Shown in pieces: positions 36,078 through 44,363 of a DNA stretch of 44,363 nucleotides. The stretch's first letter is position 1. Every line of letters begins with the position of its first letter. The stretch is from positions 1 to 44,363 of the forward strand of contig CAMOYI010000006.1 in NCBI GenBank assembly GCA_946629885.1, read 5' to 3'. This DNA is from an uncultured Mycoplasmatota bacterium (GTDB lineage: Bacteria > Bacillota_I > Bacilli_A > RF39 > UBA660). The translations under genes were made by a program, and so were the position numbers. A model generated the notes under the pieces. That model had not been told where the DNA came from and did no database searches. It saw only the letters and a list, made by a program, of their open reading frames with translations.

Positions 36078-39021
36078 ATTTCATACTGTCGAGTTTAACA
36101 CTTACTAGTTTTGAGACACCTGACTCTTGCATCGTTATTCCGTATAGTGTATTTGCATATTCCATTGTCTTCTTCTTATGAGTTATGACTATAAATTGAG
36201 TTTTGTTTTCATATTCTTTTAAATAGTTACCAAATGTATCTACATTTGCTTCGTCAAGCGCTGCCTCAACTTCATCTAATATGCAAAAAGGTACAGTTTT
36301 AACATTCAATATTGCAAATAGTAGGGCAATTGCAGTAAGGGTTTTTTCTCCACCACTCAATAGTGAAATACTCTTTAGTTTTTTACCAGGTGGTTCAGCG
36401 ATGATGTCTATACCTGTTTCTAACATATCTAAGGGATTGGTTAACACTAACTCTCCATTTCCACCCTTAAATAATTGTCTAAAGACTTTCTTAAATTCAG
36501 AATTGACCTGATTAAATGTACTAGAAAATTCTTCAATCATAGTTTTGTCCATGTCATCAATAATTTGAAGTAAATCGTCTATCGATGACTTTAAATCATC
36601 CCTTTGATTAGATAGGAAAGTATATCTTTCATTGACACGCTCAAATTCGCTTATAGCGCCTGTGTTTACTTCACCTAAGTCTTTAATATTTCTCTTTAAC
36701 TCTTGTACTTTTCCTCTCGAACTCTCGATATCAGGATTAATTCCATATTCTATCTTAGCTCTCTCATAAGTAATAGAGTATTCATCATTTAATCTGATTA
36801 ATAGATTATCCAGCTTAATATCTAGTTTCCCAATGGCAACATCTATCTGATTCAAATCACTTACTAACTTGTTATAAGTTGAATTTACTTTTTTGTTTGC
36901 GAGTTCCAATTCGGAAAGTTCATCATTTGTACTAGATTTTTTATCTTTTAAACTGTCGATGATCTCTTGTAAAGAATTTTTTTCACTCGTCTTTTCATAG
37001 TAAGCATTTAGTACTCTATCGAGTTCTTTATCAAGAGCCCCGGATTTTAAATTATTAGTTCCATCTAATTCTTTTTTCTTATTAGAAATATTTTCTTGAA
37101 TGGAATCTATATTTGACATTTTAGTCTTTATGACGATATTGGAAGTAGTAATAGAATTGGTTAGTTCATTCATCATGTTCTCATTTAAATTTAAATCTTT
37201 TGCTAGACTTTCCAATTTTCCATTTTTATAGTCTATTTCCTCATTCAACATTCCTAGGGTGTGTTTAAGACTAACAAGAGTAGCTTTTTCATTGATAGTA
37301 TTTTTGTTATTCTTCTTATCACCACCACTCATAGAACCACCAGCATGAAGTATTTCTCCATCCAAAGTAATAACCCTGTAAGAATAATTTATTTCTTTAC
37401 CGATTTTGTTCATATCATAGATATTGTTAACAACTATTATATTGCCAAGTTGGTTAGAAACTATATTTTGATATTTTGTATCATATGTCACTAGATTTGA
37501 TGCGATGTCCACAAATCCTGAATATGATTTTACTTTCTTTAAAGTATCTGTATCTATGTATTTAGACTTGATGATATTCATAGGAAAGAATGTCGCTCTA
37601 CCTAAGTGGTTTTCTTTTAGAAAATTAATAGCTTCTGTTGCAGATACTTCATTATCACAGACGATGACATTCTGGTTATAAGATAATGCTGTTTCTATTG
37701 CAGTAGAATATTTTTCTTCTACGTCTATTAGACTACCGAGTGTTCCATGAAGCCCTTTTAATCTCGGATTCGCTAGGCATTGTTTTACAGGTGCTGGCAC
37801 TAAAGAATCATTTGCAATATTTGACTCTAATATATCTATTCTATTCTTAGTCTCTCCGAGCAATTTAGATTTAAGTGCAACTTCATTTGAAAGATTATTT
37901 CTAGATGCTATCAATTTTTTGTGTTCTAGTTCTAGTTCCGTCAATTTTTGATTTTGACCAGATAAATTTTCTTCTTCTATTTTTAATTCTTGCTTTAATA
38001 CTTTAACATTGTTTTCTAATTCTAATATAGCTTCCTTTAAAGAAATAATATTTGCACTTAATTTGACATCATCGACTTCATATTTTTTTCTTTCCGAAAT
38101 GACTTGTTTCTCTGCCTCCAGCGAGCTTATCTCTTCGGTAATTTCTAAAAGTTTAGCACTTTTAGCATTGATATCTTGATCGAGTTTGATAATTGTGAGT
38201 TTCAACTTCTCAATTTTCGCATCATCTTTACTAGATGACATATCTATTTCACTTATCTCTTTTTCAATTACTTCCTTATTCTTTTTTAAATTGTCGTATT
38301 CACTATTAAGCTTAGAAATATCGTTTATTAGTAGTGAGACTTCCAACTGTTCGAGTTCCTTTTTAAAGCTTAAATACTTACTTGCTTTTTCTTTTTGTTC
38401 TCTAAGTGGTTCCAAATTGACTGATAACTCATTAATTATTAAGTCTATTTTATTTAAATTGTCATTTGTCTTATCTAATTTTTTTAGACTGTCTATTTTT
38501 CTTTTCTTATACTTAAGTACGCCGGCAGCTTCTTCAATAATTACGCGCCTGTCTTCTGGTCGATTGTTAAGAATTTCTCCGATTCTACCTTGTCCAATGA
38601 TACTGAATGCTTCCTTACCTGCGCCGGTATCTAGAAATAAGTCAGTAATGTCTTTAAGTCTTACTCTTGCTCCATTGATAGTGTATTCGTTATCTCCAGA
38701 GGAATATACAGTTCTTTTTATTTCTAATTCGTCAAAATCGCTTTTTAAATAGTGGTCTTTATTGTCAAAGATTAGAGACACACTCGCTCTAGTCAATGGC
38801 TTTCTAGAACTAGATCCTTGAAATATTACATCGCTCATAGCATTATCTCCACGCAATGCTTTTACGGACTGTTCTCCTAAGACCCATCTAACTGCATCTA
38901 CAATGTTAGATTTACCGCTTCCATTTGGACCGACAATGCCTGTTATGCCATCTTTAATCTCTATATCAATTTTATCTGCAAACGACTTAAAACCGTATGC
39001 TTTAATACTTTTGAGTTGCAT
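36076..39021 (-). CDS. smc: Chromosome segregation ATPase SMC (short form)
   Basis: KAYGFKSFADK, GIVGPNGSGKSNIVDAVRWVLGEQSVKALRG, hinge LKGLHGTLGSLI..., LLSGGEKTLTAIALLFAIL, CILDEVEAALDEANV. Confidence 0.95.
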   Translation of the reverse strand: MQLKSIKAYGFKSFADKIDIEIKDGITGIVGPNGSGKSNIVDAVRWVLGEQSVKALRGDNAMSDVIFQGSSSRKPLTRASVSLIFDNKDHYLKSDFDELEIKRTVYSSGDNEYTINGARVRLKDITDLFLDTGAGKEAFSIIGQGRIGEILNNRPEDRRVIIEEAAGVLKYKKRKIDSLKKLDKTNDNLNKIDLIINELSVNLEPLREQKEKASKYLSFKKELEQLEVSLLINDISKLNSEYDNLKKNKEVIEKEISEIDMSSSKDDAKIEKLKLTIIKLDQDINAKSAKLLEITEEISSLEAEKQVISERKKYEVDDVKLSANIISLKEAILELENNVKVLKQELKIEEENLSGQNQKLTELELEHKKLIASRNNLSNEVALKSKLLGETKNRIDILESNIANDSLVPAPVKQCLANPRLKGLHGTLGSLIDVEEKYSTAIETALSYNQNVIVCDNEVSATEAINFLKENHLGRATFFPMNIIKSKYIDTDTLKKVKSYSGFVDIASNLVTYDTKYQNIVSNQLGNIIVVNNIYDMNKIGKEINYSYRVITLDGEILHAGGSMSGGDKKNNKNTINEKATLVSLKHTLGMLNEEIDYKNGKLESLAKDLNLNENMMNELTNSITTSNIVIKTKMSNIDSIQENISNKKKELDGTNNLKSGALDKELDRVLNAYYEKTSEKNSLQEIIDSLKDKKSSTNDELSELELANKKVNSTYNKLVSDLNQIDVAIGKLDIKLDNLLIRLNDEYSITYERAKIEYGINPDIESSRGKVQELKRNIKDLGEVNTGAISEFERVNERYTFLSNQRDDLKSSIDDLLQIIDDMDKTMIEEFSSTFNQVNSEFKKVFRQLFKGGNGELVLTNPLDMLETGIDIIAEPPGKKLKSISLLSGGEKTLTAIALLFAILNVKTVPFCILDEVEAALDEANVDTFGNYLKEYENKTQFIVITHKKKTMEYANTLYGITMQESGVSKLVSVKLDSMK

Positions 39022-39033
39022 ATTAACACATCC

Positions 39034-39699
39034 TTATTTTACACTTTTTCTATAGGCATCGAATGCTGCCTTTTGTTCTGCTTCTTTTTTGCTCTTGCCG
39101 GTACCTGTACCAAAAATCATATCGTTTATTACTACATTTACCACATAAGTTTTGTCGTGGGCAGGGCCAGATTCCTTGACGAGTTTATATTCTAAAGACT
39201 TTTTATCAGTTTGAACCATCTCTTGTAATAATGACTTGTAGTCCGAATAAAACTTGATGCCTTTTTCGATATAAGGCGTAATTATACTCAATATATATTT
39301 TTTACTTTCCTCATAACCGTAGCTTAAAAATATTGCACCTAAAATTGCTTCGAAAACATCTGCGATAATCGTTTCGTTTACATTATGTATCTGACCATTT
39401 CCAACTTTAATATATGGAATAAAGCCTAATGCTTTAGAGTATTCATATAAGGCATGCTCACATACATAACGAGAACGTATCTTAGTCATTTCTCCTTCTT
39501 TATACTTGCCAGTAGAGTAAAAGTATTCACTAGTTATTAACTCCAATACAGCATCTCCCAAAAACTCCAGTCTCTCATAACTTTCGACGTTGTGCTCATT
39601 GGAATATGATGAGTGAGTTAAAGCAGTCTCAATATTAGACACTTTGTTTACATCTAAACCAAACTTATTTAAGAAATTCATATTTTTCACCGTATTCAT
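39034..39699 (-). CDS. rnc: Ribonuclease III
   Basis: ALTHSSYSNEHNVESYERLEFLGDAVLELITSEY, DVFEAILGAIFLSYG, C-terminal dsRBD GTGKSKKEAEQKAAFDA. Confidence 0.95.
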   Translation of the reverse strand: MNTVKNMNFLNKFGLDVNKVSNIETALTHSSYSNEHNVESYERLEFLGDAVLELITSEYFYSTGKYKEGEMTKIRSRYVCEHALYEYSKALGFIPYIKVGNGQIHNVNETIIADVFEAILGAIFLSYGYEESKKYILSIITPYIEKGIKFYSDYKSLLQEMVQTDKKSLEYKLVKESGPAHDKTYVVNVVINDMIFGTGTGKSKKEAEQKAAFDAYRKSVK

Positions 39700-39799
39700 T
39701 ATACTACTAAATAGGGTATAATTACTAGATTAATTTTTTTATGGTTTTACAAAAGTATTTTTTTATAGTAAAATTAATTTATCAAAGTAGGTGTCGTTT

Positions 39800-40675
39800 A
39801 TGAAAAAAAAGATATTATCCATTGTTTTTTTACTAACCGTGATGTTTAGTATGACAGGATGTATTATTAAGAGGGATAATCTAGAAAATGTAGATATATA
39901 TACTACGGTTTATCCAATAGAGTATTTAGTAGATACACTTTATGGCTATAATTCGAATGTATTGAGCATTTATCCTGCAGAGATAGATTTGTCTAGCTAT
40001 AAGCTTACTAAAAAGCAAATAGATAAATATTCTAAGGGCGAACTATTTATTTATAATGGGTTATCTAACGAAAAAAGTATTGCAAGAGATCTATTAAATT
40101 CAAATACGAGTTTAAAGATTATTGATGTATCTCAAGGATTAGAGTTTACATATTCTACAGAAGAGCTATGGTTAAATCCTAGAGATTACTTAATGATGGC
40201 TCACAACGTCAAAAATGGAATTGAAGAATATATTAGTAATAAATATATAATAGAAGAGATAGATAAAAATTATGAAAGTCTAAAATACTTGATAAGCAGT
40301 ATCGATGCTGAATTAGAAACTATACCAGAAAATGCCAAAGATAAGAATATCATTATTGCAAGTGATTCACTTTCTTTCCTTGAAAAATACGGATTTGTTT
40401 TGACTAACGTCGATAATACAAAAGGAGAAGTACCAAACACTGTAATTCAAAAAGCAAAAAAACTAGTGCAAGGAAAGACAGTTAAATATGTATTCTTATT
40501 GGATACTATGGAAGAAAGTGATGTAGTTAAAGATTTAGTTAGCGCCGGCGCTGAAGTTGTTAAAGTTAGAAGTATGAGTATAAAAAAAGAGACTGATAAA
40601 GAAAATGGCGTCAATTATAAGACGATGATGCAGGACATAATGGAAGCACTAAAAAAAGAAGTTTACGAAGAGTAA
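39800..40675 (+). CDS. ZnuA/cluster A-I-like metal ABC transporter substrate-binding lipoprotein (divergent)
   Basis: Lipobox SMTGCII; VDIYTTVYPIEYLVDTLYG; LWLNPRDYLMMAHNVKNGIEEY; ATG 39800 with RBS AGGTG. Confidence 0.68.
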   Translation: MKKKILSIVFLLTVMFSMTGCIIKRDNLENVDIYTTVYPIEYLVDTLYGYNSNVLSIYPAEIDLSSYKLTKKQIDKYSKGELFIYNGLSNEKSIARDLLNSNTSLKIIDVSQGLEFTYSTEELWLNPRDYLMMAHNVKNGIEEYISNKYIIEEIDKNYESLKYLISSIDAELETIPENAKDKNIIIASDSLSFLEKYGFVLTNVDNTKGEVPNTVIQKAKKLVQGKTVKYVFLLDTMEESDVVKDLVSAGAEVVKVRSMSIKKETDKENGVNYKTMMQDIMEALKKEVYEE

Positions 40676-40686
40676 ACTTTTTTTTA
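40659..40686 (+). terminator. Intrinsic terminator overlapping stop
   Basis: AAGTTTAC-GAAGA-GTAAACTT + T-run. Confidence 0.7.
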
Positions 40687-40689
40687 AAA

Positions 40690-41070
40690 CTAGATTCCAA
40701 TATCGTTAATTTCACTGTCTGTCGATTTCAACTCCAAATACAAAGATATTCCCCCAGCAGTTAAGAATAGAATAGAGGTTATGACATTTATAAGAGTATC
40801 CCTATTTTTATTAGAATTATACCTTTTAAATGAAATAAAGATAAAATAAATATAGATAAAAAAAGCTATTGTTAGTACTACTAAGTTGACACTATGAAAC
40901 TCCGTCAACTTTTTTTTATCGTGCGTAAGAGTATATTCTTTTTCTAGTTTATTAGAGTACAAAGCTGCCACTGATATAAAAATATAAATATACCAAACCA
41001 AGTCGTCTAAATTTAATGCACTTATTTTTGATGATGTAGTATCACTCATACAATAATCATATGCAATCAA
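40690..41070 (-). CDS. Small membrane protein, unknown
   Basis: ORF with hydrophobic segments LVWYIYIFISVAALY, LVVLTIAFFIYIYFIFI, VITSILFLTAGGISLYL. Confidence 0.55.
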   Translation of the reverse strand: MIAYDYCMSDTTSSKISALNLDDLVWYIYIFISVAALYSNKLEKEYTLTHDKKKLTEFHSVNLVVLTIAFFIYIYFIFISFKRYNSNKNRDTLINVITSILFLTAGGISLYLELKSTDSEINDIGI

Positions 41071-41132
41071 TAAAACTATATTGAAAAAGAATGTTTAAAA
41101 TTATATAATCTTAATAGAGAATAGGTGATAAT

Positions 41133-44100
41133 ATGAAAAAAATCATGGACGGAAATGAAGCTGCTGCAAGCATTGCTTACCTTTTTAGCGACCTTGCGAG
41201 TATATATCCAATAACGCCTTCAAGTCCGATGGCGAGCACTGTAGATAAAGAATCGATTTCTGGATTAAAAAATCTTTTTAATAGTCCAGTAAAAGTTATA
41301 GAAATGCAATCAGAAGCAGGTGCTGCTGGATGTATGCATGGAGCACTATGTGCTGGCAATTTTGCTTCGACGTTTACTGCAAGCCAGGGATTGTTGTTGA
41401 TGATTCCTAATATGTATAAGATTGCAGGAGAAGAACTACCAGGTGTCATGCATGTTGCAAGCAGAACAGTAGCGACACATGCACTATCCATTTTTGGTGA
41501 TCACTCTGATGTCTACAGTGTTAGAGATACCGGATGGTGTATGTTATCATCTTCTAGTGTACAAGAGGCTCACGATTTGGCTGCAGTTGCTCACTTGTCT
41601 GCAATTAAAAGCTCTTTACCATTTTTGCATTTTTTCGATGGTTTTAGAACGAGTCACGAGATAAATACAGTAAATGTATTAAATAGTGAATTGTTGAGCA
41701 AATTAATAGATAAAAATAGAGTAAAAGAGTTTAGAGATAGATCGTTAAATATTAATAGACCATATACTAAGGGGACTGCCCAAAATGAGGATATATATTT
41801 TCAGTGTGTAGAAGCCAGAAGCAAAGACTACGACGGAGTATATGAGAATGTTTCATACTACATGAAAAAAATAAATGAAATTCAAGGAACTGATTATGCT
41901 CCATTCAACTATTACGGAGTAGATAATCCTAAATATGTAATCGTAGCAATGGGAAGCGTTACATCTACAATTAAGAAAGTTATAGACAACTTAAATAAAG
42001 ACAATCGTTCACTTGGATTAGTTACAGTACATTTGTATAGACCATTCAATAAAGAAGCTCTTTCTAGGTTATTACCTAAGAGTGTTAGAAGAGTAGCGGT
42101 TTTAGATAGAAGTAAATCACACGGAAGTGCTGGTGAACCACTCTATCTAGACGTTTCTTTAGCGCTTAAAGATACGAACATAGAAGTATATGGTGGAAGG
42201 TATGGTCTTTCTAGTAAAAATGTAACACCTAGTGATATTTATGCAGTATATGAAATGCTAGAGACAAATCCAAAAGATAATTTTACTGTTGGAATTATTG
42301 ATGATCTATCTAATACATCACTACCATCAAATGATTATAAGTGTCCTTCAAGTGCAAAAGAAATCGTAATATATGGTTACGGTTCCGATGGTATGGTTGG
42401 AGCATCAAAAGACTTATTAAAAATACTCGGTACAGTAAAAGATGAATTTGTACAGGGATATTTTCAATATGACTCTAAAAAAAGTGGTGGTGTAACAGTA
42501 TCTAACCTAAGATTTGATACTAAAAAAATAGAGGAACCATATTATTGTACCGAACCCAACATTTTAGTAGTGACAAAAGATATATATTTAAAGAAATTCA
42601 GAGTTACAGAAAACATTAGACAAAACGGAGTCATGATTATAAATACTACTAAAGTTGCAGACAAAATTGAAATGTTAGATGCCATTAAAAGAGACTTGAA
42701 AGAAAAAAATGTGACTCTATTTACTATAGATGCTGAAAAAATTGCAGAAAGAAATAATCTAAAGGGAAAGATAAGCATGATTTTTGAAGCAATATTATTA
42801 AGACTGTTGAAAGTAGATGATTACCAAAGTGTCTTAATAGAAAGCATTAAGAAAAAATTTGCAACAAAGGGAGAAAACATAGTAAACTCAAATATTCAAT
42901 GCGTCAAAGAGGCTGTCGCTGGGCTTTCACCATTTAGCGGTTCACTGTCTGAAACTGGATTTAATTTAGAAACAAATGACATAATAGATGTGATTAACGA
43001 ACGCAATGGTGATAGCATTTCAGTCGCATCTCTATTTGACTATAGATATGGCGATTTTCCATCTTCTACGACAAAATCTGAAAAAAGGGATGTCTCTACA
43101 CTCGTTCCGGTTTGGAATAAAGAAAATTGTATCCAATGTGGTATGTGCTCAATGGTATGTCCACATGCTGTGATTAGACCATTTATAGTAGAAAGTGATA
43201 GTACATATAAGGATGAAGCAATTTCATTGATCGGTGATAAAGACGGCAAATATAAATATATAATTAGTGTCAGTGAGGCAGATTGTACAGGATGTGGGGC
43301 TTGTATAAACGTGTGTCCTGGTAAAAAAGGAGAGAAGGCACTGCAATTTGGAGAAAAAGATGCAAGAAGACAGACACTAGCTAATACACTATTTAATTTT
43401 TATAAAAATCCTACTCTCTACGATAAATATTCAATAAAAGGTTCTCAGTTGGAAAAACCTGGATTTGAATTCTCTGGAGCTTGTGCCGGATGTGGAGAAA
43501 CACCATATATTAAGATCCTAACACAGCTCTATAAAGATAGATTGATTATCGCAAACGCAACAGGATGTTCTAGCATATATGGTGGAAGTATTCCATCTAC
43601 TCCATACAGCACTCCTTGGGCAAATAGTCTATTTGAAGATAATGCCGAATTTGGTTATGGTATCTATTCCGGTTATAAAGTAATCAGAGAGCGAATTAAA
43701 AACATCATGCAAGATGCAATGGACGGTGAAACACCTGTCGTAAAAGAACTATTCGAAGAGTGGATTAATAATATGGATGACTATGATGTTACTAAAAAAG
43801 TTAAGGACTCACTAAAGGGTGAAAATATTCCTCATGAATTGGAAGAATTGTTTGATTACTTAGAAAAGCCATCCGTTTGGTGTATCGGCGGAGATGGTTG
43901 GGCATACGACATAGGATTTGGCGGAATTGATCACGTACTAAGTACAAATGAAGATATCAACATTCTAGTACTAGATACAGAAGTTTATTCTAATACAGGT
44001 GGACAAGCATCTAAGTCGAGCCGTCTAGGACAAATCGCAGAATTTGCCAGTTCTGGTAAAAAGACCGATAAAAAGGATTTATTTAAAATAGCAATGAGTT

Positions 44101-44363
44101 ATCCTAATTGTTATGTTGCAAGCATTAGCATGGGCGCAAATATGATGCAAACGATTAAGGCATTCAAAGAAGCGGAAGAACACAAAGGCCCTTCGATAAT
44201 AATTGCATACTCTCCATGTATAGAGCAAGGAATAAAAAAAGGAATGGGATGTGCGATGAACGAACAAAAATTAGCAGTCGATTGTGGATATACAATGCTC
44301 ATGAGATATGACGGAGTAAACTTGACAGTAGACTCCAAAGAACCAGATTATGAAAAGTATGAC
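41133..44363 (+). CDS. Pyruvate:ferredoxin (flavodoxin) oxidoreductase, 3'-truncated by window end
   Basis: MKKIMDGNEAAASIAYLFSDLASIYPITPSSPMAST; CIQCGMCSMVCPHAVIRP and CTGCGACINVCPG clusters; SGACAGCGETPYIKILTQLY; TGCSSIYGGSIPSTPY; WCIGGDGWAYDIGFGGIDHVL. Open at window edge, so missed by ORF track. Confidence 0.95.
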   Translation, partial: MKKIMDGNEAAASIAYLFSDLASIYPITPSSPMASTVDKESISGLKNLFNSPVKVIEMQSEAGAAGCMHGALCAGNFASTFTASQGLLLMIPNMYKIAGEELPGVMHVASRTVATHALSIFGDHSDVYSVRDTGWCMLSSSSVQEAHDLAAVAHLSAIKSSLPFLHFFDGFRTSHEINTVNVLNSELLSKLIDKNRVKEFRDRSLNINRPYTKGTAQNEDIYFQCVEARSKDYDGVYENVSYYMKKINEIQGTDYAPFNYYGVDNPKYVIVAMGSVTSTIKKVIDNLNKDNRSLGLVTVHLYRPFNKEALSRLLPKSVRRVAVLDRSKSHGSAGEPLYLDVSLALKDTNIEVYGGRYGLSSKNVTPSDIYAVYEMLETNPKDNFTVGIIDDLSNTSLPSNDYKCPSSAKEIVIYGYGSDGMVGASKDLLKILGTVKDEFVQGYFQYDSKKSGGVTVSNLRFDTKKIEEPYYCTEPNILVVTKDIYLKKFRVTENIRQNGVMIINTTKVADKIEMLDAIKRDLKEKNVTLFTIDAEKIAERNNLKGKISMIFEAILLRLLKVDDYQSVLIESIKKKFATKGENIVNSNIQCVKEAVAGLSPFSGSLSETGFNLETNDIIDVINERNGDSISVASLFDYRYGDFPSSTTKSEKRDVSTLVPVWNKENCIQCGMCSMVCPHAVIRPFIVESDSTYKDEAISLIGDKDGKYKYIISVSEADCTGCGACINVCPGKKGEKALQFGEKDARRQTLANTLFNFYKNPTLYDKYSIKGSQLEKPGFEFSGACAGCGETPYIKILTQLYKDRLIIANATGCSSIYGGSIPSTPYSTPWANSLFEDNAEFGYGIYSGYKVIRERIKNIMQDAMDGETPVVKELFEEWINNMDDYDVTKKVKDSLKGENIPHELEELFDYLEKPSVWCIGGDGWAYDIGFGGIDHVLSTNEDINILVLDTEVYSNTGGQASKSSRLGQIAEFASSGKKTDKKDLFKIAMSYPNCYVASISMGANMMQTIKAFKEAEEHKGPSIIIAYSPCIEQGIKKGMGCAMNEQKLAVDCGYTMLMRYDGVNLTVDSKEPDYEKYD

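Noticed and set aside
1-44363. CRISPR arrays, tRNAs, insertion sequences, prophage
   Set aside because: No regular direct repeats, no tRNA cloverleaf apart from the tmRNA, no transposase, integrase or phage structural gene recognised.

Overview
This is a low-GC Firmicutes/Bacilli-type chromosomal window using the standard bacterial code: TGA acts as a stop at 31581 and 32497, and Trp is TGG. Ordinary landmarks include secG-rnr-smpB-ssrA with a complete tmRNA, rnc-smc, enolase, a P-type ATPase, FemAB, NUDIX, a TIGR01212-type radical SAM protein, a 3'-truncated PFOR/NifJ and a truncated DUF1848 gene at the left edge. The more unusual content is: (1) adjacent genes for a dockerin-bearing glucosaminidase-like wall hydrolase and a membrane-anchored cohesin protein, a possible minimal cellulosome-like murein hydrolase complex; (2) a five-gene run of prepilin-like proteins, one carrying a large C-terminal ectodomain and lacking Glu5, with no assembly ATPase nearby; (3) a VirB2/TrbC-like two-TM hairpin joined by a Ser/Thr and poly-Gly linker to a GDPD-like domain; (4) a HerA/VirB4-like ATPase translationally overlapped with a Cys-rich repeat protein; (5) a stand-alone ClpA/B-type D1 AAA+ module next to an unknown 548-aa protein; (6) several apparent pseudo-enzymes that keep the fold but have lost catalytic or ligand residues (iPGM-like, signal-peptidase-like, ZnuA-like); and (7) a remnant of an LTA-synthase-type sulfatase. 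All family calls come from motif recognition by eye; no database search was run.
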